Assembly: GCF_020819595.1 (NCBI RefSeq)
Contig: NZ_JAJHNP010000015.1
Coordinates: 1 to 64,000 of the forward strand
Length of the DNA: 64,000 nucleotides
DNA from: Streptomyces barringtoniae
Lineage (GTDB): Bacteria; Actinomycetota; Actinomycetes; Streptomycetales; Streptomycetaceae
Reading direction: 5' to 3'
Made by a program: the position numbers and the translations under genes. Positions 17,678-26,864 of this stretch are shown here, in pieces (position 1 is the first letter of the stretch; each line of letters opens with the position of its first letter). Below the pieces are notes generated by a model, which worked only from the letters and a program-made list of their open reading frames with translations, did no database searches and was not told where the DNA came from.

Positions 17678-17703
17678 CTATCCAAGCATCGGCACTTGGA
17701 TAG
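17678..17703. promoter_or_regulatory. Putative MerR operator palindrome
   Basis: Perfect 9-bp inverted repeat CTATCCAAG / CTTGGATAG separated by 8 bases, in the 80-base gap between the divergent MerR and DUF4188 genes. MerR regulators bind such dyads between -35 and -10 of the target promoter, so control of both genes is inferred. Confidence 0.65.
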
Positions 17704-17729
17704 CGCAGCTCACCAACGAGGGGGAAGTC

Positions 17730-18239
17730 ATGGTGTCCCGTACGACCGCCGACGCGGAGGGCGAGGTCGTCGTCCTGCTGATCGGCATGCGCATCAACCG
17801 TTTCTGGGCCGTGCACCTGTGGCTGCCGGTGATGCTGGGAATGTTCCGCATGCTGCGGGAGCTGGAGAAGGACCCCGCGCGGGGCCTGCGCGCCAAGGTG
17901 CTGCTGACGGCGTCGCCGCGGACGTACTACGTCGTGCAGTACTGGGAGTCCAAGGACAAGCTGTACGCCTACGCGACCGCGCCGGACGCGTTCCACCACC
18001 GGGCGTGGGCCGCACTCAACCGCAAGGAGCGCAGCGGCAGGCTGCGCGGTCAGGTCGGGATCTGGCACGAGGCGTACGTCGTGCCGGAGGGCTCGTACGA
18101 GGCGATCTACGGGGACATGCCGGCCTTCGGCCTCGCGGCCGCGCACGGGCAGATCCCGCTGGAGAAGCGGGGCCGGTACGCCAAGGACCGGTTCGCCCAC
18201 CGGACGCAGAAGGCGCCGGAGGCCGAGAAGGCCGGCTGA
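17730..18239 (+). CDS. DUF4188 domain protein (monooxygenase-like)
   Basis: A 169-residue protein of the DUF4188 family. Typical stretches are VVVLLIGMRINRFWAVHLW, LPVMLGMFRMLRELEKDP, RTYYVVQYWESKDKLYAYA and FHHRAWAALNRKER, an alpha/beta barrel-like dimeric fold related to small haem-binding and monooxygenase proteins. No activity is established from sequence. ATG at 17730 follows GAGGGGGA. Sharing an operator region with the MerR gene suggests it is the regulator's inducible target. Confidence 0.8.
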   Translation: MVSRTTADAEGEVVVLLIGMRINRFWAVHLWLPVMLGMFRMLRELEKDPARGLRAKVLLTASPRTYYVVQYWESKDKLYAYATAPDAFHHRAWAALNRKERSGRLRGQVGIWHEAYVVPEGSYEAIYGDMPAFGLAAAHGQIPLEKRGRYAKDRFAHRTQKAPEAEKAG

Positions 18240-18256
18240 CCGGGATCGGGGGAGCA

Positions 18257-18292
18257 AGGAGGGCCTGCCGCGGCGTTGGGGCAGGCCCTCCT
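18257..18292. terminator. Bidirectional hairpin terminator
   Basis: Perfect 13-bp inverted repeat AGGAGGGCCTGCC / GGCAGGCCCTCCT between the convergent DUF4188 gene and ndgR. Confidence 0.8.
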
Positions 18293-18323
18293 CGGTGTTC
18301 CCGGACATTCCCGGGCGTCGGGC

Positions 18324-19040
18324 TCAGCCCGAACGGCGCAGGGCCTCCGAGAGGCGGGCGGCGGCGTCGATGACCGCCTGGGCGTGCATACGGCCCGGGT
18401 GGCGGGTCAGGCGCTCGATCGGCCCGGAGACGGACACCGCGGCCACCACGCGGTTGGAGGGGCCGCGCACCGGCGCGGAGACGGACGCGACGCCCGGCTC
18501 GCGCTCGCCGATGGACTGGGCCCAGCCGCGCCGCCGTACGCCCGACAGGGCCGTCGCCGTGAAGCGGGCACCCTGCAGACCGCGGTGCAGCCGCTCGGGC
18601 TCCTCCCACGCCATCAGGATCTGGGCCGAGGAGCCGGCCTTCATCGTGAGCGTCGAACCGACCGGGACGGTGTCCCGCAGGCCGGACAGCCGCTCCGCCG
18701 CGGCCACACAGATCCGCATGTCACCCTGGCGCCGGTAGAGCTGCGCACTCTCGCCGGTGACGTCACGGAGGTGGGTGAGCACGGGGCCCGCCGTCGCCAG
18801 CAGGCGGTCCTCGCCGGCCGCCGCCGCCAGCTCCGCGAGACGCGGGCCGAGGATGAAACGGCCCTGCATGTCGCGTGCCACCATGCGGTGGTGTTCCAAA
18901 GCCACGGCCAGGCGGTGAGCCGTGGGTCGTGCCAGTCCGGTCGCGCCGACCAGACCCGCGAGGGTGGCCGGACCGGACTCCAGAGCGCTCAGGACGAGGG
19001 CCGCCTTGTCCAGAACGCCGACGCCGCTACTGTTGTCCAT
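18324..19040 (-). CDS. ndgR: IclR-family regulator NdgR
   Basis: IclR-family regulator of 238 residues, matching NdgR, which in Streptomyces controls leucine, methionine and related amino-acid genes and nitrogen-dependent growth. The N-terminal helix-turn-helix is LAGLVGATGLARPTAHRLAVAL; the C-terminal ligand-binding domain includes ESAQLYRRQGDMRICVAAAE and SVSGPIERL. ATG at 19040 gives MDNSSGVGVLDKAAL, the known family start; the frame is open further upstream without a site. It is divergent from leuCD, its best-known target, across a 208-base region with inverted repeats. Confidence 0.93.
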   Translation of the reverse strand: MDNSSGVGVLDKAALVLSALESGPATLAGLVGATGLARPTAHRLAVALEHHRMVARDMQGRFILGPRLAELAAAAGEDRLLATAGPVLTHLRDVTGESAQLYRRQGDMRICVAAAERLSGLRDTVPVGSTLTMKAGSSAQILMAWEEPERLHRGLQGARFTATALSGVRRRGWAQSIGEREPGVASVSAPVRGPSNRVVAAVSVSGPIERLTRHPGRMHAQAVIDAAARLSEALRRSG

Positions 19041-19048
19041 GCAACGAT

Positions 19049-19077
19049 ACTTGCGTCTCACTCTGTGAAACGCAAGT
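19049..19077. promoter_or_regulatory. Inverted repeat in the ndgR-leuC control region
   Basis: Perfect 8-bp inverted repeat ACTTGCGT / ACGCAAGT with 13 bases between, nesting a second dyad TCTCAC-TCT-GTGAAA. It begins only 9 bases upstream of the ndgR start codon, so it could be an autoregulatory site; IclR proteins bind such palindromes. NdgR binding is inferred. Confidence 0.5.
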
Positions 19078-19248
19078 TCAATTTTCCGTGGAACGCGCCA
19101 CTCTGGAATCACACAACGGCCCGCAGACCAACGGGCCCGGCGGTGGACGCCCGGAATCACCACTTCATGGGGCCCTCAACAGGGCAGTCGCCGCTTCCTC
19201 AAGATCTCTAGTTGGGCCGGTGGACGTTTGCCGGCCGGAGGGAAAGCG

Positions 19249-20673
19249 ATGGGTAGGACACTCGCGGAGAAGGTCTGGGACGACCACGTCGTCCGGCGCG
19301 CCGAGGGCGAGCCCGACCTCCTCTTCATCGATCTGCACCTGCTGCACGAGGTGACCAGCCCGCAGGCCTTCGACGGGCTGCGCCAGAACGGCCGCCAGGT
19401 GCGCCGCCTCGACCTCACCATCGCCACCGAGGACCACAACACCCCGACCCTCGACATCGACAAGCCCATCGCCGACCCGGTCTCCCGCGCCCAGCTGGAG
19501 ACGCTGCGCAAGAACTGCGCCGAGTTCGGTGTGCGCCTGCACCCGCTGGGCGACGTCGAGCAGGGCGTCGTGCACGTCGTCGGCCCCCAGCTGGGCCTGA
19601 CCCAGCCCGGCACGACCGTGGTCTGCGGTGACTCCCACACCTCCACGCACGGCGCCTTCGGTGCGCTGGCGTTCGGCATCGGCACCTCCCAGGTCGAGCA
19701 CGTGCTGGCCACCCAGACGCTGCCGCTGGCCCGTCCCAGGACCATGGCCATCACCGTCGAGGGCGAGCTGCCCGAGGGCGTCACCGCCAAGGACCTGATC
19801 CTGGCGATCATCGCGAAGATCGGTACGGGCGGCGGCCAGGGCTACATCCTGGAGTACCGCGGCTCCGCCATCGAGAAGCTCTCGATGGAGGCCCGGATGA
19901 CCATCTGCAACATGTCGATCGAGGCCGGCGCCCGCGCGGGCATGATCGCCCCGGACGAGACCACCTTCGAGTACCTCAAGGGCCGCCCGCACGCCCCCGA
20001 GGGCGCCGACTGGGACGCCGCCGTCGCGTACTGGAAGACGCTGAGGACGGACGACGACGCCGAGTTCGACGCCGAGGTCGTGATCAACGCCGACGAGCTG
20101 TCGCCGTTCGTCACCTGGGGCACCAACCCCGGCCAGGGCGCGCCGCTTTCGGCGAACGTCCCCGACCCGGCTTCGTACGAAGACGCTTCGGAGCGCCTCG
20201 CCGCCGAAAAGGCCCTGGAATACATGGGGTTGGACGCCGGCCAGCCGCTGCGCTCCATCAAGGTGGACACCGTCTTCGTAGGCTCCTGCACCAACGGCCG
20301 CATCGAGGACCTGCGCGCCGCCGCCGACCTCCTCAAGGGCCGCAAAGTCGCCGACGGCGTACGGATGCTGGTCGTCCCGGGCTCCGCGCGCGTGGGTCTG
20401 CAGGCCGTCTCCGAGGGCCTGGACGTGGTCTTCAAGGAGGCCGGCGCCGAATGGCGGCACGCGGGCTGCTCGATGTGCCTCGGCATGAACCCCGACCAGC
20501 TGGCCCCGGGCGAGCGCTCCGCCTCCACCTCCAACCGCAACTTCGAGGGCCGGCAGGGCAAGGGCGGTCGTACGCACCTGGTGTCGCCGCAGGTCGCGGC
20601 CGCCACCGCCGTCCTGGGCCGCCTGGCCTCGCCCGCCGACCTGTCCGACGCCCCTGTGCCCGCTGGAGTCTGA
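19249..20673 (+). CDS. leuC: 3-isopropylmalate dehydratase large subunit
   Basis: Large subunit (474 residues) of isopropylmalate isomerase, which interconverts 2- and 3-isopropylmalate in leucine synthesis. It is an aconitase-type [4Fe-4S] enzyme: cluster cysteines are in VGSCTNGR (~347) and CSMCLGMN (~406 and 409). [26 protein letters not shown] and [17 protein letters not shown] are other family signatures. ATG at 19249 has GGAGGG seven bases upstream. leuD follows after six bases. Confidence 0.97.
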   Translation: MGRTLAEKVWDDHVVRRAEGEPDLLFIDLHLLHEVTSPQAFDGLRQNGRQVRRLDLTIATEDHNTPTLDIDKPIADPVSRAQLETLRKNCAEFGVRLHPLGDVEQGVVHVVGPQLGLTQPGTTVVCGDSHTSTHGAFGALAFGIGTSQVEHVLATQTLPLARPRTMAITVEGELPEGVTAKDLILAIIAKIGTGGGQGYILEYRGSAIEKLSMEARMTICNMSIEAGARAGMIAPDETTFEYLKGRPHAPEGADWDAAVAYWKTLRTDDDAEFDAEVVINADELSPFVTWGTNPGQGAPLSANVPDPASYEDASERLAAEKALEYMGLDAGQPLRSIKVDTVFVGSCTNGRIEDLRAAADLLKGRKVADGVRMLVVPGSARVGLQAVSEGLDVVFKEAGAEWRHAGCSMCLGMNPDQLAPGERSASTSNRNFEGRQGKGGRTHLVSPQVAAATAVLGRLASPADLSDAPVPAGV

Positions 20674-20679
20674 GAAATC

Positions 20680-21273
20680 ATGGAAGCCTTCACCACCCAC
20701 ACCGGCCGGGCCGTCCCGCTGCGCCGCAGCAACGTCGACACCGACCAGATCATCCCTGCTCACTGGCTCAAGAAGGTCACGCGGGACGGTTTCGAGGACG
20801 GGCTGTTCGAGGCCTGGCGCAAGGACGAGAACTTCATCCTCAACCGCCCCGAGCGGCAGGGCGCGACCGTCCTGGTCGCAGGCCCCGACTTCGGCACCGG
20901 CTCCTCCCGCGAGCACGCCGTCTGGGCGCTGCAGAACTACGGCTTCAAGGCCGTGATCTCCTCCCGCTTCGCGGACATCTTCCGGGGCAACTCGCTGAAG
21001 AACGGCCTGCTCACGGTGGTCCTGGACCAGAAGATCGTGGACGCCCTGTGGGAACTGACGGAACAGGATCCCACTGCTGAGGTCACTGTTGACCTTGAGA
21101 CTCGTGAGGTTCGCGCGGAGGGCATCACCGCCTCCTTCGAACTGGACGAGAACTCCCGCTGGCGGCTGCTGAACGGCCTGGACGACATCTCCATCACGCT
21201 CCAGAGCGAGGCCGACATCGCCGCGTACGAGGCCAAGCGGCCGTCCTACAAGCCGCGGACGCTCCAGATCTGA
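20680..21273 (+). CDS. leuD: 3-isopropylmalate dehydratase small subunit
   Basis: Small subunit (197 residues) that completes the isomerase active site with LeuC. Family motifs: [19 protein letters not shown] near the start and [17 protein letters not shown] with the GSSREHA substrate-binding loop, then [15 protein letters not shown]. It lies six bases after leuC and is clearly co-transcribed. A long hairpin follows. Confidence 0.97.
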   Translation: MEAFTTHTGRAVPLRRSNVDTDQIIPAHWLKKVTRDGFEDGLFEAWRKDENFILNRPERQGATVLVAGPDFGTGSSREHAVWALQNYGFKAVISSRFADIFRGNSLKNGLLTVVLDQKIVDALWELTEQDPTAEVTVDLETREVRAEGITASFELDENSRWRLLNGLDDISITLQSEADIAAYEAKRPSYKPRTLQI

Positions 21274-21316
21274 TCCAACCCGCCGAGCGCGTCGCGTTTC
21301 GGCCACCCAACACCCC

Positions 21317-21353
21317 GGCCGTACCCCCGATCGCCACGATCGGGGGTACGGCC
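21317..21353 (+). terminator. Strong hairpin terminator of leuCD
   Basis: Perfect 16-bp inverted repeat from GGCCGTACCCCCGATC to GATCGGGGGTACGGCC with a 5-base loop, 43 bases after leuD. Confidence 0.85.
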
Positions 21354-21536
21354 GTGTCTGCACCCGAACGGCCCCGTGAGGTTCTCACTCCGCGCTCAAC
21401 TTGCCACGTTACCAAGGCCGTTGCCTGGGTACGTGAGTGCTGGGATCGCGTCCTCCGCAAGTGCCTGGAAGGCCATTTGAGGCGGCAGTTGCCCCCTGCG
21501 CAGGCGACAACTCGCCCCAGATGGCACAATCTGTGC

Positions 21537-21767
21537 ATGGGACACGACGGCCAACTCCAGCTCTATACGGCGGTCGCGAACCAACTCAAGGAAGCGCACT
21601 CAAGGGTGCGCGCACTGCAAGTCCCGGAGGGCGTACGGATGGCGCTGACCCGGAAGCTGCTGGTCATTACGGCCGCGGCCAAGCACGATCTCGCCGCTGC
21701 GGCAAGGCGGCTCGAGCGGTTCAACGCGGACCTCGACGAGGGCCGGATCCCCGGCGAGGACGACTGA
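21537..21767 (+). CDS. Small conserved hypothetical protein upstream of hupS
   Basis: A 76-residue, charged, all-helical protein: [61 protein letters not shown] do not recognise a defined domain. Codon use is normal for the genome. The ATG at 21537 has no ribosome binding site, and a -10-like CACAAT ends six bases upstream, so the transcript may be leaderless (inference). It precedes hupS in the same orientation by 136 bases. Confidence 0.75.
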   Translation: MGHDGQLQLYTAVANQLKEAHSRVRALQVPEGVRMALTRKLLVITAAAKHDLAAAARRLERFNADLDEGRIPGEDD

Positions 21768-21903
21768 ACAGCCCGAGGCCACCGAGTCCGTTGCGGCACA
21801 AGGGTGATAAGCCCGTTTCGTGTTTGATTTGCGGTATATATCTGCCTAACGTGCGAAAAAGCTTGAACACTTTCGTTCTGGCGATGTCTCCGAAGGGGAA
21901 GAC

Positions 21904-22551
21904 GTGAACAAGGCGCAGCTCGTAGAAGCGATTGCCGAGAAGGTGGGTGGCCGCCAGCAGGCCGCCGAGGCTGTCGATCATGTCCTGGACGCCATCGTCC
22001 GCGCGGTCGTCGCGGGCGAGCGGGTCTCGGTCACCGGCTTCGGCTCCTTCGAGAAGGTGGACCGCCCCGCCCGCTATGCCCGCAACCCTCAGACCGGCGA
22101 GCGGGTTCGGGTCAAGAAGACCTCCGTGCCGCGCTTCCGCGCCGGTCAGGGGTTCAAGGACCTGGTGAGCGGCTCGAAGAAGCTGCCGCGCGGTGGCGAG
22201 GTCTCGGTCAAGAAGGCGCCCAAGGGCAGCCTGACCGGCGGGGCCGCGGCGACGGTCAAGAAGGCCGCCGCGAAGAAGATCACCAAGGCGGCCGCGAAGA
22301 AGGTCACGGCCAAGAAGGCGGCGCCGACGAAGAAGGCGGCCGCCGCGAAGAAGACCACGGCGAAGAAGGCGCCCGCCAAGAAGACCACGGCGGCCGCCAA
22401 GACCACCGCGGCGAAGAAGACCACCGCCAAGAAGGCGGCGGCCAAGAAGGCCCCGGCGAAGAAGGTCACCGCGAAGAAGGCCCCGGCCAAGAAGTCGACG
22501 GCCCGCAAGACCACCGCCAAGAAGGCCACTGCCCGCAAGGCGACGTCGTAA
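21904..22551 (+). CDS. hupS: HU-family nucleoid protein with lysine-rich tail
   Basis: HupS-type DNA-binding protein of 215 residues, the second Streptomyces HU, linked to nucleoid compaction in spores. Residues 1-92 are a standard HU fold ([54 protein letters not shown] with the DNA-minor-groove Pro). The rest is a histone-H1-like tail of repeated KKA, KKT and AKK units. GTG start follows GAAGGGGA. The upstream region is AT-rich with TATATA near 21835, but I cannot define the promoter. Confidence 0.95.
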   Translation: MNKAQLVEAIAEKVGGRQQAAEAVDHVLDAIVRAVVAGERVSVTGFGSFEKVDRPARYARNPQTGERVRVKKTSVPRFRAGQGFKDLVSGSKKLPRGGEVSVKKAPKGSLTGGAAATVKKAAAKKITKAAAKKVTAKKAAPTKKAAAAKKTTAKKAPAKKTTAAAKTTAAKKTTAKKAAAKKAPAKKVTAKKAPAKKSTARKTTAKKATARKATS

Positions 22552-22574
22552 GGACGCCAGGGCACTCACGCGCC

Positions 22575-22602
22575 GGGCCGGACTCCCCAGGGAGCCCGGC
22601 CC
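22575..22602. terminator. Hairpin terminator between hupS and a convergent small gene
   Basis: Inverted repeat GGGCCGGACTCCC / GGGAGCCCGGCCC with one mismatch and a tight loop, between convergent genes. Confidence 0.65.
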
Positions 22603-22621
22603 GCGGCGTGTGTAAGGGCAG

Positions 22622-22825
22622 TTACAGCGTTTGAAGGGTTACGAGGGTGATGCGCAGGGCGTCACCGGTTCCCTCCGTCTCGATCCGCACCCGCTGCCCG
22701 GGGCGCAGCAGCAACAGGCCCCCGGCGGTGAACGCGGCGGCGTCGAACGGCACCGGGGTGCCGTCGTCGAGGAGCACCTGTCCGCTGCGGGTTTCGGGGT
22801 CGTACGTGTATGCGGTGGCCTGCAT
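22622..22825 (-). CDS. Small conserved hypothetical protein (beta-rich)
   Basis: A 67-residue protein: [60 protein letters not shown]. The strand pattern and the GQV...DG.PVPF...GQRVRIE order resemble an OB or cold-shock-like beta barrel, without the aromatic RNA-binding motifs of true cold-shock proteins. ATG at 22825 chosen; the upstream frame is unsupported. Function unknown. Confidence 0.7.
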   Translation of the reverse strand: MQATAYTYDPETRSGQVLLDDGTPVPFDAAAFTAGGLLLLRPGQRVRIETEGTGDALRITLVTLQTL

Positions 22826-22898
22826 GACGGCCAGCCTAGTGTTCGCCGGTGCGGGATGTGCCGCGGGGCTGCGGCCGTTTGCGGGCTGCGGGCCCGTC

Positions 22899-22929
22899 GT
22901 GGCCGGTCGCGCCCACGCGGCGGAGCCGC
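22899..22929 (-). repeat. Dispersed 31-bp repeat, copy A
   Basis: Core starting GTGGCCGGTCGCGCCCACGC and ending GGCGGAGCCGC, in the 221-base gap between two minus-strand genes. The same core occurs reversed at 40978-41009 and 51839-51869. Its flank (CAGCCCCGCGCCCC...GGGG) resembles the hairpin at 1305. Confidence 0.8.
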
Positions 22930-23046
22930 ACATCGACACAGCCCCGCGCCCCCCAGGGGTTGCGGCCGCCGCACCCGCGTTCGCGCCGTGGCTGCGGCAC
23001 CTCTGGGCGAGCAGCGCCCCCAGCCCTGCCCGGCCCCGGCCTGCGT

Positions 23047-23685
23047 TCAGAATCCGGGGATCAGCAAACCCGCCGAAACCGCGGCCGTATACGGGCCGAC
23101 GCCCAAGGCCAGCGCCGCCCGCAGATCGTCCCCGGTGTCCACGTCCTGCCGTACTGAATCCACGCCCGCCAGCCGGAGTTCCTCTGCCCCCGAGCCCCGG
23201 TGCCGGGAACGGGAATCAATGCCGAACTCCGGCTGCAATTCCCCGTCGGGCAGCGCGGCCAGCAACGTCGTGCCCAGCCCCGCCGCATCCGCGAGAAACG
23301 CCCGGGAGAACTCCGCCGCCGCGCCCAGGACGACGGCCAGTTCCGCCGGGCGCAACGCCGGCAGATCGGCGTTCAGGGCGGCAACAGGTGTGCGCGGGCG
23401 CATTTCCCGTACGACCGCCGCGCCGTGCGCCAGCGCGGCGTTCAGACCGCTTCCCGGCGTGTCCGGGACGATCCGCGCGCCCAGCGCCGCCAGCTCGCGC
23501 GCCGCCCGCTCGTCGTCCGTGACGACCGCCACATCCGCCACGGCCGTACAGGACAGCGCCGCGGCCACCGTGTCCTGCGCGAACGCGAGCGCCAGCCCCG
23601 GGCGCACCCCGTCCCCGGCGGTGTCCGAGAGCCTGCTCTTGGCCCGCGACAGGGGCTTCAGGGGGATGACCAAGGTCCACTGCAC
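23047..23685 (-). CDS. cofC: 2-phospho-L-lactate / phosphoenolpyruvate guanylyltransferase
   Basis: CofC/FbiD-type nucleotidyltransferase of 212 residues, which activates 2-phospholactate or PEP with GTP in coenzyme F420 synthesis. Nucleotidyltransferase motifs: VIPLKPLSRAKSRLSD at the start (KxLxxAKSRL), VAVVTDDERAA, VAALNADLPALRPAEL and the C-terminal DVDTGDDLRAALALG. GTG start at 23685. Other F420 genes are not in the window, as usual in Streptomyces. Confidence 0.88.
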   Translation of the reverse strand: MQWTLVIPLKPLSRAKSRLSDTAGDGVRPGLALAFAQDTVAAALSCTAVADVAVVTDDERAARELAALGARIVPDTPGSGLNAALAHGAAVVREMRPRTPVAALNADLPALRPAELAVVLGAAAEFSRAFLADAAGLGTTLLAALPDGELQPEFGIDSRSRHRGSGAEELRLAGVDSVRQDVDTGDDLRAALALGVGPYTAAVSAGLLIPGF

Positions 23686-23839
23686 CGGCGTACCGTCCCT
23701 CTCTCGTCACGATCATTGTCCCCCGCGCCATCTGGCACTTTCGGTGGCGGGGCGTACGGTGTCCTCGACAGACCGGCGGCACGGGGCGACAATCGTGCGG
23801 CCCCCGCCGGGGTGGCAGCCCCTAGAGGAAGGTGTCCTT

Positions 23840-24628
23840 GTGCCCCGCCGCAGAATCGGCTTCTGGTACCGCTTCGCCGCGGTGATCTGCAAACCGCCGC
23901 TGGTGGTTCTGATCAAGCGGGACTGGCGCGGAATGGAGCACATTCCGGCCGAGGGCGGATTTATCACCGTGGTGAACCACAATTCCCACGTGGACCCCTT
24001 CGCGTACGCGCACTATCAGTACAACACCGGACGGGTTCCGCGATTCCTCGCGAAGAGCGGGCTTTTCAAGAAGGGATTCGTCGGCGCCGCCATGCGCGGC
24101 ACCGGACAGATCCCCGTCTACCGCGAGTCGACGGACGCGCTCAGCGCCTTCCGGGCCGCGATCGACGCCGTGGAGCGCGGCGAGTGCGTCGCCTTCTACC
24201 CCGAGGGCACCCTCACCCGCGATCCGAACGGCTGGCCCATGACCGGCAAGACAGGTGCCGCGCGCGTCGCCCTGCAGACCAAGTGCCCGGTCATCCCGGT
24301 CGCCCAGTGGGGCGCCAACGAACTGCTGCCGCCGTACGCCAAGAAGCCGAACCTCTTCCCGCGCAAGACCCATCACGTGCTCGCGGGCCCGCCCGTGGAC
24401 CTCTCGCGCTTCTACGACAAGGAGATGACCCCGGACCTGCTCAAGGAGGCCACGGAGGTCATCATGGCGGCCATCACCCGCCGGCTCGAGGAGATCCGCG
24501 GCGAGAAGGCGCCCGAGACGCCCTACGACCCCCGCCGCGAGCGGATCGAACAGCGGCGCCGCACCGAGGCGCAGACGGCGCAGACGGCGCAGGCCAAAGG
24601 CAAGGAACCGGAGGGGCAGGGCAAGTGA
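23840..24628 (+). CDS. plsC: 1-acyl-sn-glycerol-3-phosphate acyltransferase
   Basis: PlsC-family membrane-associated acyltransferase of 262 residues making phosphatidic acid. Catalytic block I is NHNSHVDPF (HX4D, His47 to Asp52), block III is AFYPEGTLTRDP and the last block is KCPVIPVAQWG. The C-terminal tail is charged and Gln/Thr-rich (EAQTAQTAQAKGKEPEGQ). GTG at 23840 follows AGAGGAAG. Its stop overlaps the gpsA start by four bases, linking glycerol-3-phosphate supply to acylation. Confidence 0.93.
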   Translation: MPRRRIGFWYRFAAVICKPPLVVLIKRDWRGMEHIPAEGGFITVVNHNSHVDPFAYAHYQYNTGRVPRFLAKSGLFKKGFVGAAMRGTGQIPVYRESTDALSAFRAAIDAVERGECVAFYPEGTLTRDPNGWPMTGKTGAARVALQTKCPVIPVAQWGANELLPPYAKKPNLFPRKTHHVLAGPPVDLSRFYDKEMTPDLLKEATEVIMAAITRRLEEIRGEKAPETPYDPRRERIEQRRRTEAQTAQTAQAKGKEPEGQGK

Positions 24629-25635
24629 GCAAGGCGGTCAAGGCGGCGGTCATGGGCACCGGCTCATGGGGCACCGCCTTCGGTATGGTGCTCGCCGACG
24701 CGGGCTGCGAGGTGACCCTGTGGGCCCGCCGCCCCGAGCTGGCCGAGGCCGTCAACTCGACGCGGACCAACCCCGACTACCTGCCCGGCGTCGAACTCCC
24801 GGAGAACCTCAGAGCCACCTCGGACCCGGCCGAGGCCCTGCGCGACGCCGACTTCACCGTCCTCGCCGTCCCCTCACAGACGCTGCGCGCCAACCTCGCC
24901 GAGTGGACCCCGCTGCTGGCCCCGGGCACCGTGCTCGTCTCCCTGATGAAGGGCGTCGAACTCGGCTCCACCATGCGGATGAGCGAGGTCGTCGACGACG
25001 TCGCCAAGGTCGGCTCCGACCGCATCGCGGTCGTCACCGGGCCCAACCTGGCCCGTGAGATCGCCGCCCGCATGCCGGCCGCCGCCGTGGTCGCCTGCAC
25101 CGACGCCTCCGTCGCCCAGCGCCTCCAGGCCGCCTGTCACACGCCGTACTTCCGGCCGTACACGGAGACCGACGTGGTGGGCTGCGAGCTGGGCGGTGCC
25201 GTGAAGAACGTCATCGGGCTCGCCGTCGGCATCGCGGACGGCATGGGGCTCGGCGACAACGCCAAGGGCTCGCTCATCACCCGGGGCCTCGCCGAGACCG
25301 CGCGGCTCGGCGTCGTGCTCGGCGCCGACCCGCTGACCTTCTCCGGACTCGCGGGCCTCGGCGACCTGGTGGCGACCTGCTCCTCGCCGCTGTCCCGCAA
25401 CCACACCTTCGGCACCAACCTCGGCAAGGGCATGACCCTGCAGGAGACCATCGCGGTCACCAAGCAGACCGCCGAGGGCGTCAAGTCCTGCGAGTCCGTG
25501 CTGGATCTGGCCCGCCGGCACGGCGTCGACATGCCCATCACCGAGACGGTCGTCGCCATCGTCCACGAGGGCAAGTCCCCGGTGGTCGCCGTCAAGGAGC
25601 TGATGTCGCGCAGCGCGAAGCCCGAACGACGCTGA
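24625..25635 (+). CDS. gpsA: NAD(P)-dependent glycerol-3-phosphate dehydrogenase
   Basis: GpsA (336 residues) reduces dihydroxyacetone phosphate to sn-glycerol-3-phosphate for phospholipids. Rossmann motif GTGSWGTAF near residues 10-18; VVTGPNLAREIA; catalytic-Lys region GGAVKNVIGLAVG; and the signature GLGDLVATCSSPLSRN. GTG start in a GTGA overlap with plsC. The gene is followed 59 bases later by ddlA. Confidence 0.96.
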   Translation: MSKAVKAAVMGTGSWGTAFGMVLADAGCEVTLWARRPELAEAVNSTRTNPDYLPGVELPENLRATSDPAEALRDADFTVLAVPSQTLRANLAEWTPLLAPGTVLVSLMKGVELGSTMRMSEVVDDVAKVGSDRIAVVTGPNLAREIAARMPAAAVVACTDASVAQRLQAACHTPYFRPYTETDVVGCELGGAVKNVIGLAVGIADGMGLGDNAKGSLITRGLAETARLGVVLGADPLTFSGLAGLGDLVATCSSPLSRNHTFGTNLGKGMTLQETIAVTKQTAEGVKSCESVLDLARRHGVDMPITETVVAIVHEGKSPVVAVKELMSRSAKPERR

Positions 25636-25694
25636 GCGAACCTTCTGAGTCGGCGCTGTATCCGGGCTCTACCAACGGGTACTCTCAACGCGAT

Positions 25695-26852
25695 ATGAGC
25701 ACCGAGAACCTCCCCCAGAGCCCTGAGCAGCCGCCTCGCAAGCCGCGCGTGGCCGTCGTGTTCGGCGGGCGCAGCTCCGAACACGGGATCTCCATGGTCA
25801 CCGCCGGGGCCGTCCTCAAGGCCATCGACCGGACCAAGTACGACGTCCTGCCGATCGGCATCACGCGGGAGGGCCGTTGGGTGCTCACCGCCGACGAGCC
25901 GGAGCGGATGGCCATCACCGACCGCCGCCTGCCCGCCGTCGAGGAGCTGGCGGAGTCGCACGAGGGCGGCGTGGTGCTCCCCGTCGACCCCGCGAACCGC
26001 GAGGTCGTCTACAGCGAGCCCGGCTCGGTGCCCAAGGCGCTCGGCGAGGTCGACGTGGTCTTCCCGGTGCTGCACGGCCCCTACGGCGAGGACGGCACCC
26101 TGCAGGGCCTCCTGGAGCTGTCCGGGGTGCCGTACGTGGGCGCCGGTGTGCTCGCCTCGGCCGTCGGCCAGGACAAGGAGTACATGAAGCGGATCTTCAC
26201 GTCCTACGGGCTCAAGGTCGGCCCGTACGTGGTGATCCGGCCCCGCGAGTGGCAGCAGGACGAGTCCGCCGCCCGCAAGAAGATCATCGACTTCGCGGGC
26301 GAGCACGGCTGGCCGCTGTTCGTGAAGCCCGCGCGCGCGGGCTCGTCCATCGGCATCACCAAGGTCGACGACCTGTCCGGACTGGACGAGGCGATCGCCA
26401 CCGCGCAGGCCCACGACCCGAAGATCCTCGTCGAGGCCGCCGTACGCGGCCGGGAGATCGAGTGCGGCGTCCTGGAGTTCGAGGACGGCCCGCGCGCCTC
26501 CGTCCCGGCCGAGATCCCGCCGCCGGACGCGCACGCGTACTACGACTTCGAGGCCAAGTACATCGACTCCACGCCCGGAATCGTCCCCGCGCCGCTCACC
26601 GGGGAGCAGACCGCCGAGGTGCAGCGGCTCGCGGTCGAGGCGTTCGAGGCGGTCTCCTGCGAGGGCCTGGTCCGCGCGGACTTCTTCCTCACCGAGGACG
26701 GCGAGTTCGTGATCAACGAGATCAACACCCTGCCCGGCTTCACGCCGATCTCGATGTACCCGCAGATGTGGCAGGCCAGCGGCGTCGGCTACCCGGAGCT
26801 GATCGACCGCCTGGTGCGGGCGGCGCTGCGCCGCTCGACCGGACTGCGCTGA
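25695..26852 (+). CDS. ddlA: D-alanine--D-alanine ligase
   Basis: Ddl of 385 residues joins two D-Ala with ATP for peptidoglycan. Motifs: VVFGGRSSEHGISMVTA, LHGPYGEDGTLQGLLEL, the ATP-grasp loop KPARAGSSIGITKV and the metal site INEINTLPGFTPIS. There is an extra Pro-rich N-terminus (ENLPQSPEQPPRKP). The ATG lies about ten bases after a possible -10 (TACTCT), so the leader may be very short. The gene's terminator lies inside the end of the convergent lipoprotein gene. Confidence 0.96.
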   Translation: MSTENLPQSPEQPPRKPRVAVVFGGRSSEHGISMVTAGAVLKAIDRTKYDVLPIGITREGRWVLTADEPERMAITDRRLPAVEELAESHEGGVVLPVDPANREVVYSEPGSVPKALGEVDVVFPVLHGPYGEDGTLQGLLELSGVPYVGAGVLASAVGQDKEYMKRIFTSYGLKVGPYVVIRPREWQQDESAARKKIIDFAGEHGWPLFVKPARAGSSIGITKVDDLSGLDEAIATAQAHDPKILVEAAVRGREIECGVLEFEDGPRASVPAEIPPPDAHAYYDFEAKYIDSTPGIVPAPLTGEQTAEVQRLAVEAFEAVSCEGLVRADFFLTEDGEFVINEINTLPGFTPISMYPQMWQASGVGYPELIDRLVRAALRRSTGLR

Positions 26853-26864
26853 GCGGCCCGCGAG

